Shown one piece after another: positions 34,317 to 44,993 of a stretch of DNA of 64,000 nt. The DNA lies in NCBI RefSeq assembly GCF_013388355.1, contig NZ_CP058246.1, positions 3,348,001-3,412,000 of the forward strand, given 5' to 3'. Position 1 is the stretch's first letter. Each line of letters begins with the position of its first letter. Source of the DNA: Flavobacterium sp. LPB0248. Lineage in GTDB: Bacteria > Bacteroidota > Bacteroidia > Flavobacteriales > Flavobacteriaceae. The position numbers and the translations under genes are program-made. Below the pieces are notes generated by a model. That model saw only the letters and a program-made list of their open reading frames with translations. It was not told where the DNA came from and ran no database searches.

Positions 34317-34848
34317 TTTTAAATATTTTGAATTAGTCCGACAAAAATCTTAATAATTTGTTAATCTACCTAATTTAAAAAGCTTTTTTTTTAGTTAAAT
34401 AATAAATTTAGGGTATGATTTTGTATTTTTATAGATTAAAACCTTCTTAAAATTACAAATCCGCAATTTTTAGTGTTAAATTTGAGGATAATTAAAAATT
34501 TTATCAATCGACTAAATGTTAAATTTATAGATGAAGGGTGTTTAATTGTTTTTTTTATAACTTTTCTCTTAAAAAAAAATGTTACTTGAAGTGCTAAATT
34601 TTGTTAAAATGGTCATGAATCTTTAATAGCCAGTGTTAATAGCTGTATAAAGTATTTATGTTATGATGTTGCTCATGAAAATTAAGCAAAGTTTTCTGTT
34701 AGTTAAAAGGAGTGAAAATTTAGTGTTTTTAATTATTTTAAGATTCTGCTAAGTAAGTTAAATGTAAAATTAAAGTTATTGATTTCTAAAAATAAAAAGC
34801 GGTTACAAATATTCTGTAACCGCTTTCTGTTTATCGCAATGTTGTAAA
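34317..34848. other. 532-nt noncoding gap between the two SusC/D operons
   Basis: Very AT-rich, with no supported reading frame. It holds the terminator of the second SusC/D unit (34793-34826) and, next to the first susC, the 17-base word AAATATTTTGAATTAGT (34321-34337). That word recurs with one change before the second susC (39606-39622). No exact TAnnTTTG element was found on the minus strand, so the promoter of the first operon is not identified. Confidence 0.6.
34793..34826 (-). terminator. Terminator of the second SusC/D unit
   Basis: AAAGCGGTTACA (34796-34807) pairs perfectly with TGTAACCGCTTT (34815-34826). On the minus strand the stem is followed by TTTTTATTTTT. It lies 23 nt after the susD stop. 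Confidence 0.9.
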
Positions 34849-36309
34849 TTAGTATTTATCCCAAAACAGTTTAGTTTCTACTGCATCGCCACCAATTGCA
34901 GCGCTTGCTTCTGTATAGCTGGCTTTGTTGAGAGATTGTTCGATAATTGGATAAGTATAGCGCATTGGTATGCCAGAAACGGCATCAGGTGGTGCTACTA
35001 AAACAGGAAAATCTAACCTTCTGTAAAATGACCAACCCTCAAATGCATTGTTATAAAAGGCAATCCAGCTTTGCGTTCCTATTTTTTGTTTCCATGTTCC
35101 TGTGGCGGTTGTGTATGCAACATCTGGATTTGCTAAGTATGTTGTAGCGTCAGCTTCTGTTCCTCCCCAGTCTAATATGGAAGCAGTTATTGCCGCATTA
35201 TAATGCGCTTCTGCATCTGATGGTGTTCCGTATAAAGATCTTTCGGCTGCTTCTGCCAATAGAAATTCAGCTTCAGCATAGTCTAAGATTGTTCCGGGAA
35301 AGTCTGGTACTTGAATTGTTGGTGTAATGTGGGTTTTTTGTGCAAATGAATTACTTGCTCCATTTTCACCTCCAATGTATTCGATTTCTGGAGTAGATGG
35401 ATCGTCCATATTATTGTCAAAATATTTTGAACGTCTTGGATCATTCAAAAGGTTCATTTTGTCTATTATAGTACTAGTTGGGACGAAGTCAGAACGGCCA
35501 CTGGCGACAAGATCTACATATAACGGATTAGTATTTGGTGTGGCCGTTAGATACTTTAAATCTGCGTTATCAAGATTTGATGTGAATACAAATGGGGCGG
35601 CGCTCGATACAGTTGCTTGAGCCAATGCACTTTCGGCTGGAATATCAGAGATTGTTATACCCATTCGGAGTTTTAAGGTGTTTGCGAACTTAATCCATTT
35701 TGGTATATCTCCGCCATAGATCCGGTCGTTATCCCCGAAGCTCTTACCGCCAGTGTTTAGTTTGGCTATTGCTTTGTTTAATCGGCTAATTAAATCTTTG
35801 TAAATTGTTAAGCCATCATCATACTTTGGTGTTTTGTAGTTAAGATTTATGGCTTGTGAATATGGAATATTTCCGAATGTTTCAACTAATACTGCGTAAG
35901 TGTAAACATTTAAAACTTCTATAATTGCAAGTTTGTTTTGTTTGTCTAAAGGGTTTTCTGTTAAGCCCAGTGGGGTATTGGTAATGTTTTTTGCACTTTG
36001 ATCCAAGTCTTTTAATACATCTTTGTATAAAAATTGCCAGTGTTGTTCTGGGATCGTTCTCGTAACTAAGTCATAGTTGCTTTCGTCTGTATAAACTGTT
36101 TCTGTAAAATATTGGTTAATTAATCTAATGATATTATTGTTGACATTTGTATTTGTCATTTGATCTACCAAGCTTTTTTGAGCACTTGTAAATAAAGCTT
36201 CTCCTGGCACATTAGATGGATCTTTTACGTTCACATTTAATTTTTCTATATCATCAGAGCAGGACGAGAATGTTACCGCGGTGAGTATGATTATAAATAT
36301 TTTTTTCAT
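34849..36309 (-). CDS. SusD/RagB-family surface lipoprotein (second pair)
   Basis: A 486-residue lipoprotein, signal peptide ending VTFSSC. The mature N-terminus is CSDDIEK, a very good match to the acidic surface-export signal described for Flavobacterium lipoproteins (SDDFE-like). Family marks include LNVNVKDPSNVPGEALFTSA, EVLNVYTYAVLVETFGNIPYS, RIYGGDIPKWIKFANTLKLRM and AEFLLAEAAERSLYG. It belongs to the SusD-like_2 group, as does the first SusD. It lies 11 nt downstream of its SusC and ends the transcription unit. The ligand is unknown. Confidence 0.9.
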   Translation of the reverse strand: MKKIFIIILTAVTFSSCSDDIEKLNVNVKDPSNVPGEALFTSAQKSLVDQMTNTNVNNNIIRLINQYFTETVYTDESNYDLVTRTIPEQHWQFLYKDVLKDLDQSAKNITNTPLGLTENPLDKQNKLAIIEVLNVYTYAVLVETFGNIPYSQAINLNYKTPKYDDGLTIYKDLISRLNKAIAKLNTGGKSFGDNDRIYGGDIPKWIKFANTLKLRMGITISDIPAESALAQATVSSAAPFVFTSNLDNADLKYLTATPNTNPLYVDLVASGRSDFVPTSTIIDKMNLLNDPRRSKYFDNNMDDPSTPEIEYIGGENGASNSFAQKTHITPTIQVPDFPGTILDYAEAEFLLAEAAERSLYGTPSDAEAHYNAAITASILDWGGTEADATTYLANPDVAYTTATGTWKQKIGTQSWIAFYNNAFEGWSFYRRLDFPVLVAPPDAVSGIPMRYTYPIIEQSLNKASYTEASAAIGGDAVETKLFWDKY

Positions 36310-36320
36310 GATTTCTTGAT

Positions 36321-39300
36321 TTAAAATTGAATTTTAATGTTGAAACTAACATCTCTTGTAGATGGTAAGGATCCAGTTGAGTAACCTTGTAAGTTACCAG
36401 CTCCTAATCCTGATTCAGGATCTGCATCTGGTAAGTTTTTGTGTATAATCCAAAGATTTGTTCCAACGATACTAAAAGTCATTCCATTCATGAATGTGTT
36501 TTTTAATATTTTTTCCGGCAAAGAATATGTAATTGCTGCTTGTCTTAGTTTGATGTAGCTAGCATCATATACAAATGCTTCGTCAGGTAAACCTCTTCTG
36601 TAGCCTTGAGCTCCAAATCGGCTTGCCTCAATTCTAGTGGTATTTACTTTGCCATCAGGATTTACTCCAGGGTTTATAAAACCTCCGCTATCAGAACCTG
36701 AAGTTAATGGGTTTCTAATCGGGTTTCCTAATTCATTTATAAATGCAGTGTCATCTGGCAAACCAGTTGCTAAGCCATAGTAACGGTCAAGTGAAAATAT
36801 TTGTCCACCTTTTTGCATATCGATTAAGAATTCAAATGAAAAGTTTTTGTAGACGAATTTGTTGTTTAAACCACCTGTATAATCCGGGTTTGCATTTCCA
36901 ATAGCATTGTCAGATGTTGAAGTTTTTATATATTGACCATTGCTTGGGTCAACAATTGGTTGTCCGTTTAAGTAGGTGTATTTTGTGCCATATATTACAC
37001 CGTATGGTTGTCCCACGGCTGCATTTATAGTTACGCCTCCTTGAAAAGACCCTAATTGTAGGTTGTCAATGCCTTCTAAAAGGTTTAGAACTTTGTTTCT
37101 GTTTCTGGCAAAGTTAAGATTAACCTCCCATGAAAAAGTATCTGTTTTTACAGGAGTACCATTTAATGTTATTTCGATTCCTTTATTTTCAATTTCTCCA
37201 GCATTAATTAATTCATATAGATATCCTGTAGAGGAAGTAAGTCTTAATGGGATTATCTGATCAATTGAATTGGATTTGTAGTATGAGAAATCAAATCCTA
37301 GTCTTTTTTTAAAGAAAGAAAGCTCTAAACCTGCTTCATAACTTTTTGTGCGTTCGGGTTTTAGGTTCGGATTGTTTTTGGTGTCTTTTACTGATGCCGA
37401 CGCTGCTCCAAATGCTGTGTTGACTGCATAGGTGTCTAGAATTCTATCGAAACCTGGACTGTTTCCAACTTCGGCATAATTTAGTCTTACTTTTCCAAAG
37501 GATAGCCAGTCTGCTTTTACAAATTTGGAAAATACAAAACTTGAAGAAACGGAAGGGTAGTAGTAAGTGCTATTTGCTTCTGGAAGAGTTGAAGAGTGGT
37601 CTCTTCTAATTGTCCCCTCAAGAAATAAATAATCCTCATAACCAAAAGACGCGCTTCCGTAAATACCGTCTACACCTATAGCTTCATCTCTTTCAATAGG
37701 TGCTAATAAAGGGCTTGCGGTGTTTTGTAAAGAATATAATTTTGGAATAGCAAGTCCGCCGTTTGTTGCTGCGAATATCGAGTTGTAGTAGCTTCTTCTA
37801 ATGTTTACTCCGACAACACCTTTTAGGTTTAATTTTTCTGTAATGTCTGTGTTGTAGTTTAACATGAAGTCATAGTTGTATTCACTGAAGCCTATGTTTT
37901 TTCTAGAATAACCTGATGATGCTGGATTTCTATTAAGGGAGCCATCGCCACCTCCGGTTCCAATACCAAAGTTAACGGGTACACTTCCAATAGCTCTTCT
38001 TTCTTCTTGTAGTTCATCATAGGTGTCAACAGAAATTCGGCCAAAAGCATCTAGCCAGCTTGCGATTTTATAGTTTAACGAGGCGTTTCCAATAAATCTA
38101 CTTCTGCTATCAGATTCATAATTTTCATATCGCTGAAAATATGGGTTATCCCAAAATATTGGAGTTGGATTAGTGTAAGAATTTGGGTTCCATGAGACAT
38201 TGCGCCCTGTAAGTTCATAAGCTTGTCTTAAGCTTTTTATGTCAACATTGGTTTGCCACCATTGTCTGAAATTACCAGCGATGTTGTCATTGTATCCAGT
38301 GCTGTTTCTACCAATTGTGTTTGTTTTTGTAAAGTTTCCATATCCGGCTACAGTTAATCTGTCGTTGATAAGAGTTGATGCATTCAGTGTGAAAGTATTT
38401 CTCTTTAAACTGCTGTTTGGCAATAAACCAGTTTGATCAAGGTTGTTGGCTCCTAATCTTAGATAGCCATTTTCTAAGCCTTTATCGATTGAAATAGAAT
38501 TGGTAAGAGCTACTGGTTTTTGGAAAAAAGTAATAGGGCCATTTTTTGCGGCTACCCAAGGTGTAGCTTTCATGTAATTCGGAGACTCAGGATAAAATGC
38601 GTCCCATTGATAAACTAATAAATTAGGGTTAAAAGCTTGTCCGTAGGAAGCGTCTTCTGTTAATGGAGTTACATTGTCTAGAATTCCATCTCCGTTTATA
38701 TCAATATGATCTAGATAGGAATCTTCGTCAGGGCCATAATAAGGTCCGTATCCAGCACCATACTGTTTTTGATATTTTATAAAGGTGCTTTTGTCAACAG
38801 AGCCAACTGTTACACCTGAATTAACAGTAATAGAGTATCCTTTTGCTTTTTTATTTCCTTTTTTTGTTGTTATAACAACAACACCGTTAGCAGCTCTTGA
38901 TCCATAAAGAGCACTTGCTGCAGATCCTTTTAGAACGTTGATAGATTCAATGTCTTCAGGGTTAATGTCTGATGCGGCACTTCCGTAGTCGTAACCTGCT
39001 CCAGATTGTTCCTGGTCCCTTGTGTTTGAATTGTTGTTACTTACAGGAACTCCATCGATAACAAATAAAGCTTGATTGTTTCCTGTTAGAGAAGAGTTAC
39101 CTCTAATTACAATGTTGGTAGAACCTCCAAAATTTGTTGTTCTTTTTACTTGTACACCAGAAACTTTTCCTGAAATGGCATTTACGAAGTTGTCGCTTTT
39201 AACTGCTGCTAGATTTTCTCCTTTAACTTCTTGAGTTGCATAGCCTAAAGATTTTTTCTCTCTTGATAATCCTAAAGCTGTAACAACAACTCCTTCTAGT

Positions 39301-39599
39301 TGTTGTGCGTCGCTTGATAATTTAGCATTGACCTTTGTTGAGCTAGCTGGAAATTCTTGAGATTTCATCCCAATGTAGCTAAAAACTAAAATTTGACTAG
39401 GTGTTGCTTTGATAGAATACTTTCCATCAAAATCGGTTTGTGTTCCAGTTTTCGTTCCCTTAACTAATACGCTCACACCCGGCAAAGGCATGCTTGCATC
39501 ATCGGTAACAATACCTGAAACAGTTCTTTCTTGCGCAAAGGTTAGCTGCGCGATTAGTGCTAATAAAAGCACTAAGAATCTGTTTAGTTTTGATTTCAT
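36321..39599 (-). CDS. SusC/RagA-family TonB-dependent transporter (second pair)
   Basis: A 1092-residue outer-membrane transporter with the same order as the first: signal peptide, carboxypeptidase-regulatory-like domain (about 24-96), TonB-box-like LEGVVVTALG, plug with ALFVIDGVPVSNNNS, NVLKGSAASALYGSRAANG and VVVITTKKGNKKA, then barrel ending DVSFNIKIQF. A DHIDINGDGILDNVTP stretch (about 300) looks like a calcium-binding loop in an extracellular segment. Its N-terminal 100 residues closely match the first SusC while the barrels have diverged, indicating an old duplication with a conserved signalling or energising part. It lies 87 nt downstream of the Omp85-like gene on the same strand. Confidence 0.93.
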   Translation of the reverse strand: MKSKLNRFLVLLLALIAQLTFAQERTVSGIVTDDASMPLPGVSVLVKGTKTGTQTDFDGKYSIKATPSQILVFSYIGMKSQEFPASSTKVNAKLSSDAQQLEGVVVTALGLSREKKSLGYATQEVKGENLAAVKSDNFVNAISGKVSGVQVKRTTNFGGSTNIVIRGNSSLTGNNQALFVIDGVPVSNNNSNTRDQEQSGAGYDYGSAASDINPEDIESINVLKGSAASALYGSRAANGVVVITTKKGNKKAKGYSITVNSGVTVGSVDKSTFIKYQKQYGAGYGPYYGPDEDSYLDHIDINGDGILDNVTPLTEDASYGQAFNPNLLVYQWDAFYPESPNYMKATPWVAAKNGPITFFQKPVALTNSISIDKGLENGYLRLGANNLDQTGLLPNSSLKRNTFTLNASTLINDRLTVAGYGNFTKTNTIGRNSTGYNDNIAGNFRQWWQTNVDIKSLRQAYELTGRNVSWNPNSYTNPTPIFWDNPYFQRYENYESDSRSRFIGNASLNYKIASWLDAFGRISVDTYDELQEERRAIGSVPVNFGIGTGGGDGSLNRNPASSGYSRKNIGFSEYNYDFMLNYNTDITEKLNLKGVVGVNIRRSYYNSIFAATNGGLAIPKLYSLQNTASPLLAPIERDEAIGVDGIYGSASFGYEDYLFLEGTIRRDHSSTLPEANSTYYYPSVSSSFVFSKFVKADWLSFGKVRLNYAEVGNSPGFDRILDTYAVNTAFGAASASVKDTKNNPNLKPERTKSYEAGLELSFFKKRLGFDFSYYKSNSIDQIIPLRLTSSTGYLYELINAGEIENKGIEITLNGTPVKTDTFSWEVNLNFARNRNKVLNLLEGIDNLQLGSFQGGVTINAAVGQPYGVIYGTKYTYLNGQPIVDPSNGQYIKTSTSDNAIGNANPDYTGGLNNKFVYKNFSFEFLIDMQKGGQIFSLDRYYGLATGLPDDTAFINELGNPIRNPLTSGSDSGGFINPGVNPDGKVNTTRIEASRFGAQGYRRGLPDEAFVYDASYIKLRQAAITYSLPEKILKNTFMNGMTFSIVGTNLWIIHKNLPDADPESGLGAGNLQGYSTGSLPSTRDVSFNIKIQF

Positions 39600-39686
39600 A
39601 TTAACAAATATTTTGGATTAGTTGTGTAATATTCGTAATAAATTACTGAAATTCCTAATATTTTGTTAACGTATTTTTGTAATAAG

Positions 39687-41405
39687 TTAAAATTTAACAT
39701 TATAACAGATTGTGAGGATACTGTTATAAAATTTTATTTCTGATTCATTTGTGCTTCCATTGGCTACTATTACTTTCAATAAACCGCTTTTTGTTAGTAG
39801 TCCTAAACCTACACCAGCGCTGATTAAATTGTTGAATTGTTTGCTATTTTTTACTGCAGTTTGATCTTGGTAAATTCCGTAATCAAGAATGGTGTGTATG
39901 TATAAATTTGAGGTAAGTAAATATCTGTATTCGGTAATAAATAAATTGGCAATATTTCCTTGCAAGCTATTTTCTGAGAAACCTCGAATTGAATTTAATC
40001 CTCCAAATCTAAAAAGTTCATTTGTTATATAATTGTCACTTTTTAGATATAGAATTTGAGGGTTGATGAAGACAAAGTTTTTTTTATTTAATTCGAAAGT
40101 GTAAGAAAGATTTAGGTTAGTGTAAAATTGATTAGTTGTTTCTGTAGTTTCGGGAGAGTTGTTTGTGCTTCTTTTTCCATAACCAAATAATAGATTTGCA
40201 TACGATTTTCTTGGGAATAGATAGTTGGAGTAATTGTTTTTTTTATATTCTAAAGTGCCAGTAATATAGGAGTTTTTGAAATCACTAAGTGTGGCATTGT
40301 TTATGTTTTGGATGTCACTTGATTCTGTTGATTGGTATCCAATATATATTTTAGAATTGTAATTTAAATAATAGCCGAGATCGATTGCTGTTTTTGTGTT
40401 TTGAAATGTGCTGTCCTGCTTGAAAATATTTAACTGAGCTTTTATTCCTAGTGCGGTTTTGAAAATGTAAGGAATTTCAAGTTTTGTATTAAAGGTTGTT
40501 TGTTTGTTGCCGTCACTTTTCCAATATAGAGAAAACTGTTCGCCTGCATGGAGCGTATTTATTAATGAAATATCTAAATATCCATTAAGTCGTATTTTTT
40601 TACTATCATCATTTGAAAAACCTATGTAGCCGTCAAAAGTATTGGCTTTCCTTTTTTCTATATAAACATAGATTTTAGTTGAGTCGTTTGTGAATAAAAT
40701 TTCTGGATATTTTAACTGATTTACAAATTCATAATTGTTGATGTCTTGATAAAGCTCTTTTGTAATTTCTTGATTAAAGGTTTTGTTTAAATATTTTTTA
40801 CGAAGTTGTTTTAGATGGCTATCTGGAAAAAAGTTCCTCTCATTTTGATTTCCATAATTTAGAATAATTGAATTTACACTACGTTTTTTTTCGGTTTTAA
40901 AGCTTAAATCGGCATAAAGGATGGTGTCTTTTTTCTGAATATTTTCGAGTTTAATCTTACTCAGTGCAAAACCAGATTTCTCAGCCTCTAGTATTTTCTG
41001 ATTTAAGTAGTTTTCTACTTCAGTATATGGAATTATTAGACTGTCATTTTTTATTTTTTCAGTTTTGAAAAGAGGATTGTTTGTTCCTATATATATATGT
41101 ATGTATTTTGTTTTTTTATTTAATAATATAGTGGCTGTATAGGAACTGTCGTTTATTTTGTCGGTTTTTAGTATTTTGCTGTTGATGTATCCAATTTTAG
41201 AAAGCTTTTCGGTAGTGTTTTTTGTTTCATTTAGTAGTGACTTTAGATTTGGATGTAGGTGATTGTAGTTTAATGAATCGATGATTTTGTCCTCGGTATT
41301 GTTGGTTCCATTTATTTTTAGGTAAAAATTTTGGCCATAACCAGAAATGCTTAAAAATAGAAAAAGAAATATTTGTATTAAGTGTTTCAAGGGCAGCTGT
41401 TTCAT
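39687..41405 (-). CDS. Omp85-superfamily outer-membrane protein
   Basis: A 572-residue protein with a signal peptide (about 1-24, ending SGYGQ). The N-terminal 230 residues are mixed alpha/beta and may include POTRA-like units (EVENYLNQKILEAEKSGFAL-SKIKLENIQ). The C-terminal half is a beta barrel of about 16 strands (KANTFDGYIGFSNDDSKKIR, INTLHAGEQFSLYWKSDGNK). The Omp85 loop-6 motif is present as RFGGLNSIRGFSENSL, where RGF is the family signature, and the protein ends in phenylalanine. Omp85 proteins insert or secrete proteins through the outer membrane. It is too short and diverged to be the main BamA and could be a TpsB- or TamA-like relative. It is divergent from rpsL. Confidence 0.78.
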   Translation of the reverse strand: MKQLPLKHLIQIFLFLFLSISGYGQNFYLKINGTNNTEDKIIDSLNYNHLHPNLKSLLNETKNTTEKLSKIGYINSKILKTDKINDSSYTATILLNKKTKYIHIYIGTNNPLFKTEKIKNDSLIIPYTEVENYLNQKILEAEKSGFALSKIKLENIQKKDTILYADLSFKTEKKRSVNSIILNYGNQNERNFFPDSHLKQLRKKYLNKTFNQEITKELYQDINNYEFVNQLKYPEILFTNDSTKIYVYIEKRKANTFDGYIGFSNDDSKKIRLNGYLDISLINTLHAGEQFSLYWKSDGNKQTTFNTKLEIPYIFKTALGIKAQLNIFKQDSTFQNTKTAIDLGYYLNYNSKIYIGYQSTESSDIQNINNATLSDFKNSYITGTLEYKKNNYSNYLFPRKSYANLLFGYGKRSTNNSPETTETTNQFYTNLNLSYTFELNKKNFVFINPQILYLKSDNYITNELFRFGGLNSIRGFSENSLQGNIANLFITEYRYLLTSNLYIHTILDYGIYQDQTAVKNSKQFNNLISAGVGLGLLTKSGLLKVIVANGSTNESEIKFYNSILTICYNVKF

Positions 41406-41488
41406 TTATTAAAAATATTGCAAATATCTATTGTTTGTTTGTAAAATCATAAGGCTAAATAATCTTATTGAAAATTAATGGTTTAACG

Positions 41489-41520
41489 TTTGTATAGTGA
41501 AAAATATTTTATACATTTGC
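41489..41520 (+). promoter_or_regulatory. Promoter of the str operon (rpsL-rpsG-fusA-rpsJ)
   Basis: TTTG (41489-41492), exactly 19 nt, then TACATTTGC (41512-41520). This is a near-perfect Bacteroidota promoter, 52 nt before the rpsL ATG. A short CCCG/CGGG stem lies just downstream in the leader. Confidence 0.9.
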
Positions 41521-41572
41521 AACCCCGTAAAAAGCGGGAATTTAATAAACATAATAATTTTTAGTATTAATT

Positions 41573-41956
41573 ATGCCAACAATTCAACAATTAGTAAGAA
41601 CAGGAAGAACTCAGATCACTAAGAAGAGTAAATCGGTTGCTTTAGATTCTTGTCCTCAAAGAAGAGGGGTTTGTACGCGTGTTTACACTACTACACCAAA
41701 AAAACCAAACTCTGCAATGCGTAAAGTTGCGCGTGTACGTTTGACAAATGGTAATGAGGTGAATGCTTACATCCCTGGAGAAGGACATAATCTACAAGAG
41801 CACTCGATAGTATTAGTGCGAGGTGGAAGGGTAAAAGATTTACCAGGTGTTAGATATCATATCGTTCGTGGAGCTCTTGATACGTCAGGTGTTGCAGGAA
41901 GAACGCAAAGAAGATCTAAGTACGGTGCTAAACGCCCAAAAGAAGCAAAAAAGTAA
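41573..41956 (+). CDS. rpsL: 30S ribosomal protein S12
   Basis: 127 residues, normal length for uS12 of the decoding centre. Conserved segments are [31 protein letters not shown] and [17 protein letters not shown]. Both lysines where streptomycin resistance commonly arises (in TPKKPNS and RVKDLPG) are wild type. It is the first gene of the str operon, followed after 24 nt by rpsG. Confidence 0.98.
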
Positions 41957-41980
41957 TTTAAAAACTTTTAAGAAAAAGAC

Positions 41981-42457
41981 ATGAGAAAAAGAGCGGCAAA
42001 GAAAAGACCACTTTTACCGGATCCAAGGTTTAATGACCAATTAGTTACACGTTTTGTGAACAACTTAATGTGGGATGGTAAGAAATCTACAGCTTTTAAA
42101 GTATTTTATGATGCAATTGATATCATTGAAACTAAAAAGCAAAATGATGAGAAAACTTCATTAGAGATCTGGAAAGATGCTTTAACAAACGTTATGCCTC
42201 ACGTAGAAGTACGTAGCCGTAGAGTTGGTGGAGCTACATTCCAAATTCCAATGCAGATTCGTCCAGACAGAAAAATTTCTATGGCAATGAAGTGGTTAAT
42301 ACTTTATTCTAGAAGAAGAAATGAAAAATCTATGGCACAACGTTTAGCTTCTGAGTGTTTAGCTGCTGCTAAAGAAGAAGGTGCTGCGGTTAAGAAAAGA
42401 ATGGATACTCACAAAATGGCAGAAGCTAATAAAGCATTCTCTCACTTTAGATTTTAA
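41981..42457 (+). CDS. rpsG: 30S ribosomal protein S7
   Basis: 158 residues, uS7, an assembly nucleator for the 30S head. Conserved parts are [40 protein letters not shown] and [20 protein letters not shown]. The sequence before the ATG is A-rich (AAGAAAAAGAC) rather than a Shine-Dalgarno motif. Second gene of the str operon, 10 nt before fusA. Confidence 0.98.
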   Translation: MRKRAAKKRPLLPDPRFNDQLVTRFVNNLMWDGKKSTAFKVFYDAIDIIETKKQNDEKTSLEIWKDALTNVMPHVEVRSRRVGGATFQIPMQIRPDRKISMAMKWLILYSRRRNEKSMAQRLASECLAAAKEEGAAVKKRMDTHKMAEANKAFSHFRF

Positions 42458-42467
42458 TTCGTAAGAA

Positions 42468-44624
42468 ATGGCTAGAGATTTAAAATATACAAGAAATATC
42501 GGAATCGCTGCTCACATTGATGCTGGTAAAACAACAACAACTGAGCGTATTCTTTTTTATACTGGAAAGTCACATAAAATTGGTGAGGTGCACGATGGTG
42601 CTGCAACAATGGACTGGATGGCTCAAGAGCAGGAAAGAGGTATTACAATTACTTCTGCTGCTACAACTTGTACTTGGAACTTTCCAACTGTACAAGGTAA
42701 AGTTATTCCAGAATCATTACCATACCACTTTAATATTATTGATACTCCTGGACACGTTGATTTTACTGTAGAGGTAAACCGTTCTTTACGTGTACTTGAT
42801 GGTTTAGTTTTCTTATTTAGTGCTGTTGATGGTGTTGAGCCTCAATCAGAAACTAACTGGAGACTTGCTGATCAATATAGAGTTCCTCGTATGGGATTCG
42901 TAAATAAAATGGACCGTCAAGGTGCTAACTTTTTAGCTGTATGTGGACAGGTTAAAGATATGTTGAAATCGAATGCGGTTGCAATTACTTTGCCTATTGG
43001 TGATGAAGCAGATTTTAAAGGTATTGTTGACTTAGTGAAAAATCAAGCTATTGTATGGCATGATGAGACTCAAGGAGCTACTTTTGATATCGTTGATATC
43101 CCAGCTGATATGGTTGATGATGTAAAACACTACCGTTCTATTCTTATCGAAGAGATTGCAACTTACGACGAGAATCTTTTGGATAAATACATGGAAGATG
43201 AAAACTCTATTACAGAGGAAGAAATCAACAATGCGTTAAGAGCTGCAACTATCGATATGGCAATCATTCCTATGCTTGCTGGTTCTTCTTTCAAAAACAA
43301 AGGAGTTCAATTTATGTTAGATGCTGTTTGTAAGTATTTACCATCTCCATTAGATAAAGAAGGTATTGAAGGAATTCACCCTGACGATGCTGAATTGTTA
43401 GAAGAAGATCAAACTAAAATCTTACGTCGCCCAGATGTAAAAGAGCCGTTTGCTGCTTTAGCATTTAAAATTGCTACTGATCCATTCGTAGGTCGTTTAG
43501 CTTTCTTCCGTGCTTACTCTGGACGTTTAGATGCTGGTTCTTATGTTTTAAATACTCGTTCTGGTAACAAAGAGAGAATCTCTCGTATTTACCAAATGCA
43601 CGCTAACAAACAAAATCCAATCGAATTTATTGAGGCTGGAGATATTGGAGCTGCTGTAGGATTTAAAGATATTAAAACTGGGGATACTTTGTGTGATGAA
43701 AAGAGTCCAATTATCTTGGAATCTATGAAATTCCCAGAGCCGGTAATTGGTATTGCTATCGAACCTAAAACTAAAGCTGACGTTGATAAAATGGGTATGG
43801 CTTTGGCTAAATTAGCTGAAGAGGATCCAACATTTACTGTAAGAACTGACGAGGCTTCTGGTCAAACTATTATTTCTGGTATGGGTGAGCTTCACTTAGA
43901 TATCTTAGTTGATCGTATGAAACGTGAGTTTAAAGTAGAGGTTAACCAAGGTGAGCCACAAGTAGAGTACAAAGAGGCGTTTACTAAATCTGCTCAACAT
44001 AGAGAAACTTACAAAAAACAATCTGGAGGTCGTGGTAAATTCGGTGATATCGTATTTAGAATCGAGCCTGCTGATGAAGTTGATGGTAAAGTTCCGGTTG
44101 GATTACAGTTCGTAAATGAGGTAAAAGGTGGTAACGTTCCTAAAGAATATATCCCTGCTGTTGAAAAAGGTTTCCGTGAAGCGATGAAAACAGGTCCATT
44201 AGCTGGATATGCTGTTGATAGTTTAAAAGTAACTTTATTAGATGGATCTTTCCACCCTGTGGATTCTGATGCTCTTTCTTTTGAATTAGCTGCTAGAATG
44301 GGTTATAAAGAATCTGGACGTGCTGCTGGAGCTGTTATTCTTGAGCCAATCATGAAAATCGAAGTTATTACTCCTGAAGAAAATATGGGTGATATCGTAG
44401 GTGATTTGAACCGTCGTAGAGGTCAGGTTAATGACATGGGTGATAGAAATGGTGCTAAAACTATTAAAGCTGATGTGCCTTTATCAGAAATGTTTGGTTA
44501 TGTTACTACATTAAGAACATTATCTTCTGGTAGAGCAACTTCAACAATGGAGTTTTCTCACTATGCAGAAACACCTTCTAATATTTCAGAAGAGGTAATC
44601 AAAAAAGCAAAAGGTAACGCTTAA
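42468..44624 (+). CDS. fusA: Elongation factor G
   Basis: 718 residues, the GTPase that drives translocation on the ribosome. G1 is [15 protein letters not shown] (15-29), the switch II region DTPGHVDFT and G4 NKMDRQGA. The C-terminal domains have [20 protein letters not shown] and [11 protein letters not shown]. It is slightly longer than the E. coli protein, with an insert near [17 protein letters not shown] in the G domain. Unlike many bacteria, no tuf gene follows; rpsJ starts 10 nt after the stop. Confidence 0.98.
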   Translation: MARDLKYTRNIGIAAHIDAGKTTTTERILFYTGKSHKIGEVHDGAATMDWMAQEQERGITITSAATTCTWNFPTVQGKVIPESLPYHFNIIDTPGHVDFTVEVNRSLRVLDGLVFLFSAVDGVEPQSETNWRLADQYRVPRMGFVNKMDRQGANFLAVCGQVKDMLKSNAVAITLPIGDEADFKGIVDLVKNQAIVWHDETQGATFDIVDIPADMVDDVKHYRSILIEEIATYDENLLDKYMEDENSITEEEINNALRAATIDMAIIPMLAGSSFKNKGVQFMLDAVCKYLPSPLDKEGIEGIHPDDAELLEEDQTKILRRPDVKEPFAALAFKIATDPFVGRLAFFRAYSGRLDAGSYVLNTRSGNKERISRIYQMHANKQNPIEFIEAGDIGAAVGFKDIKTGDTLCDEKSPIILESMKFPEPVIGIAIEPKTKADVDKMGMALAKLAEEDPTFTVRTDEASGQTIISGMGELHLDILVDRMKREFKVEVNQGEPQVEYKEAFTKSAQHRETYKKQSGGRGKFGDIVFRIEPADEVDGKVPVGLQFVNEVKGGNVPKEYIPAVEKGFREAMKTGPLAGYAVDSLKVTLLDGSFHPVDSDALSFELAARMGYKESGRAAGAVILEPIMKIEVITPEENMGDIVGDLNRRRGQVNDMGDRNGAKTIKADVPLSEMFGYVTTLRTLSSGRATSTMEFSHYAETPSNISEEVIKKAKGNA

Positions 44625-44634
44625 TTTTAAGAAA

Positions 44635-44940
44635 ATGAGTCAAAAAATCAGAATAAAACTAAAATCTTACGATCACATGTTGGTAGATAAATCTGCTGAA
44701 AAGATCGTAAAAACAGTAAAAACTACTGGAGCGGTTGTAACAGGTCCAATTCCGTTGCCAACTCACAAAAAACTTTTCACTGTATTGCGTTCTCCGCACG
44801 TTAACAAAAAAGCGAGAGAGCAATTTGAAGTAATGTCATACAAGAGATTGATTGATATTTATTCATCTTCATCTAAAACTATTGATGCTTTAATGAAACT
44901 TGAATTGCCAAGTGGAGTTGAAGTTGAAATTAAAGTATAA
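44635..44940 (+). CDS. rpsJ: 30S ribosomal protein S10
   Basis: 101 residues, uS10, with [42 protein letters not shown] and the end [11 protein letters not shown]. uS10 also joins NusB in transcription antitermination. In many bacteria this gene opens the S10 operon. Here it ends the str operon, since a strong terminator follows 21 nt after the stop and rplC has its own promoter. Confidence 0.98.
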
Positions 44941-44961
44941 TTTTATTATATTTTTTTATAT

Positions 44962-44993
44962 AAAAAGCGAGGTAGTAATGCCTCGCTTTTTTT
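44962..44993 (+). terminator. Terminator of the str operon
   Basis: AAAAAGCGAGG (44962-44972) pairs with CCTCGCTTTTT (44981-44991) around an 8-nt loop, followed by more T residues. Confidence 0.92.

Noticed and set aside
41523..41538. Leader hairpin of rpsL
   Set aside because: Only four base pairs, and it begins too close to the predicted transcription start to be convincing.
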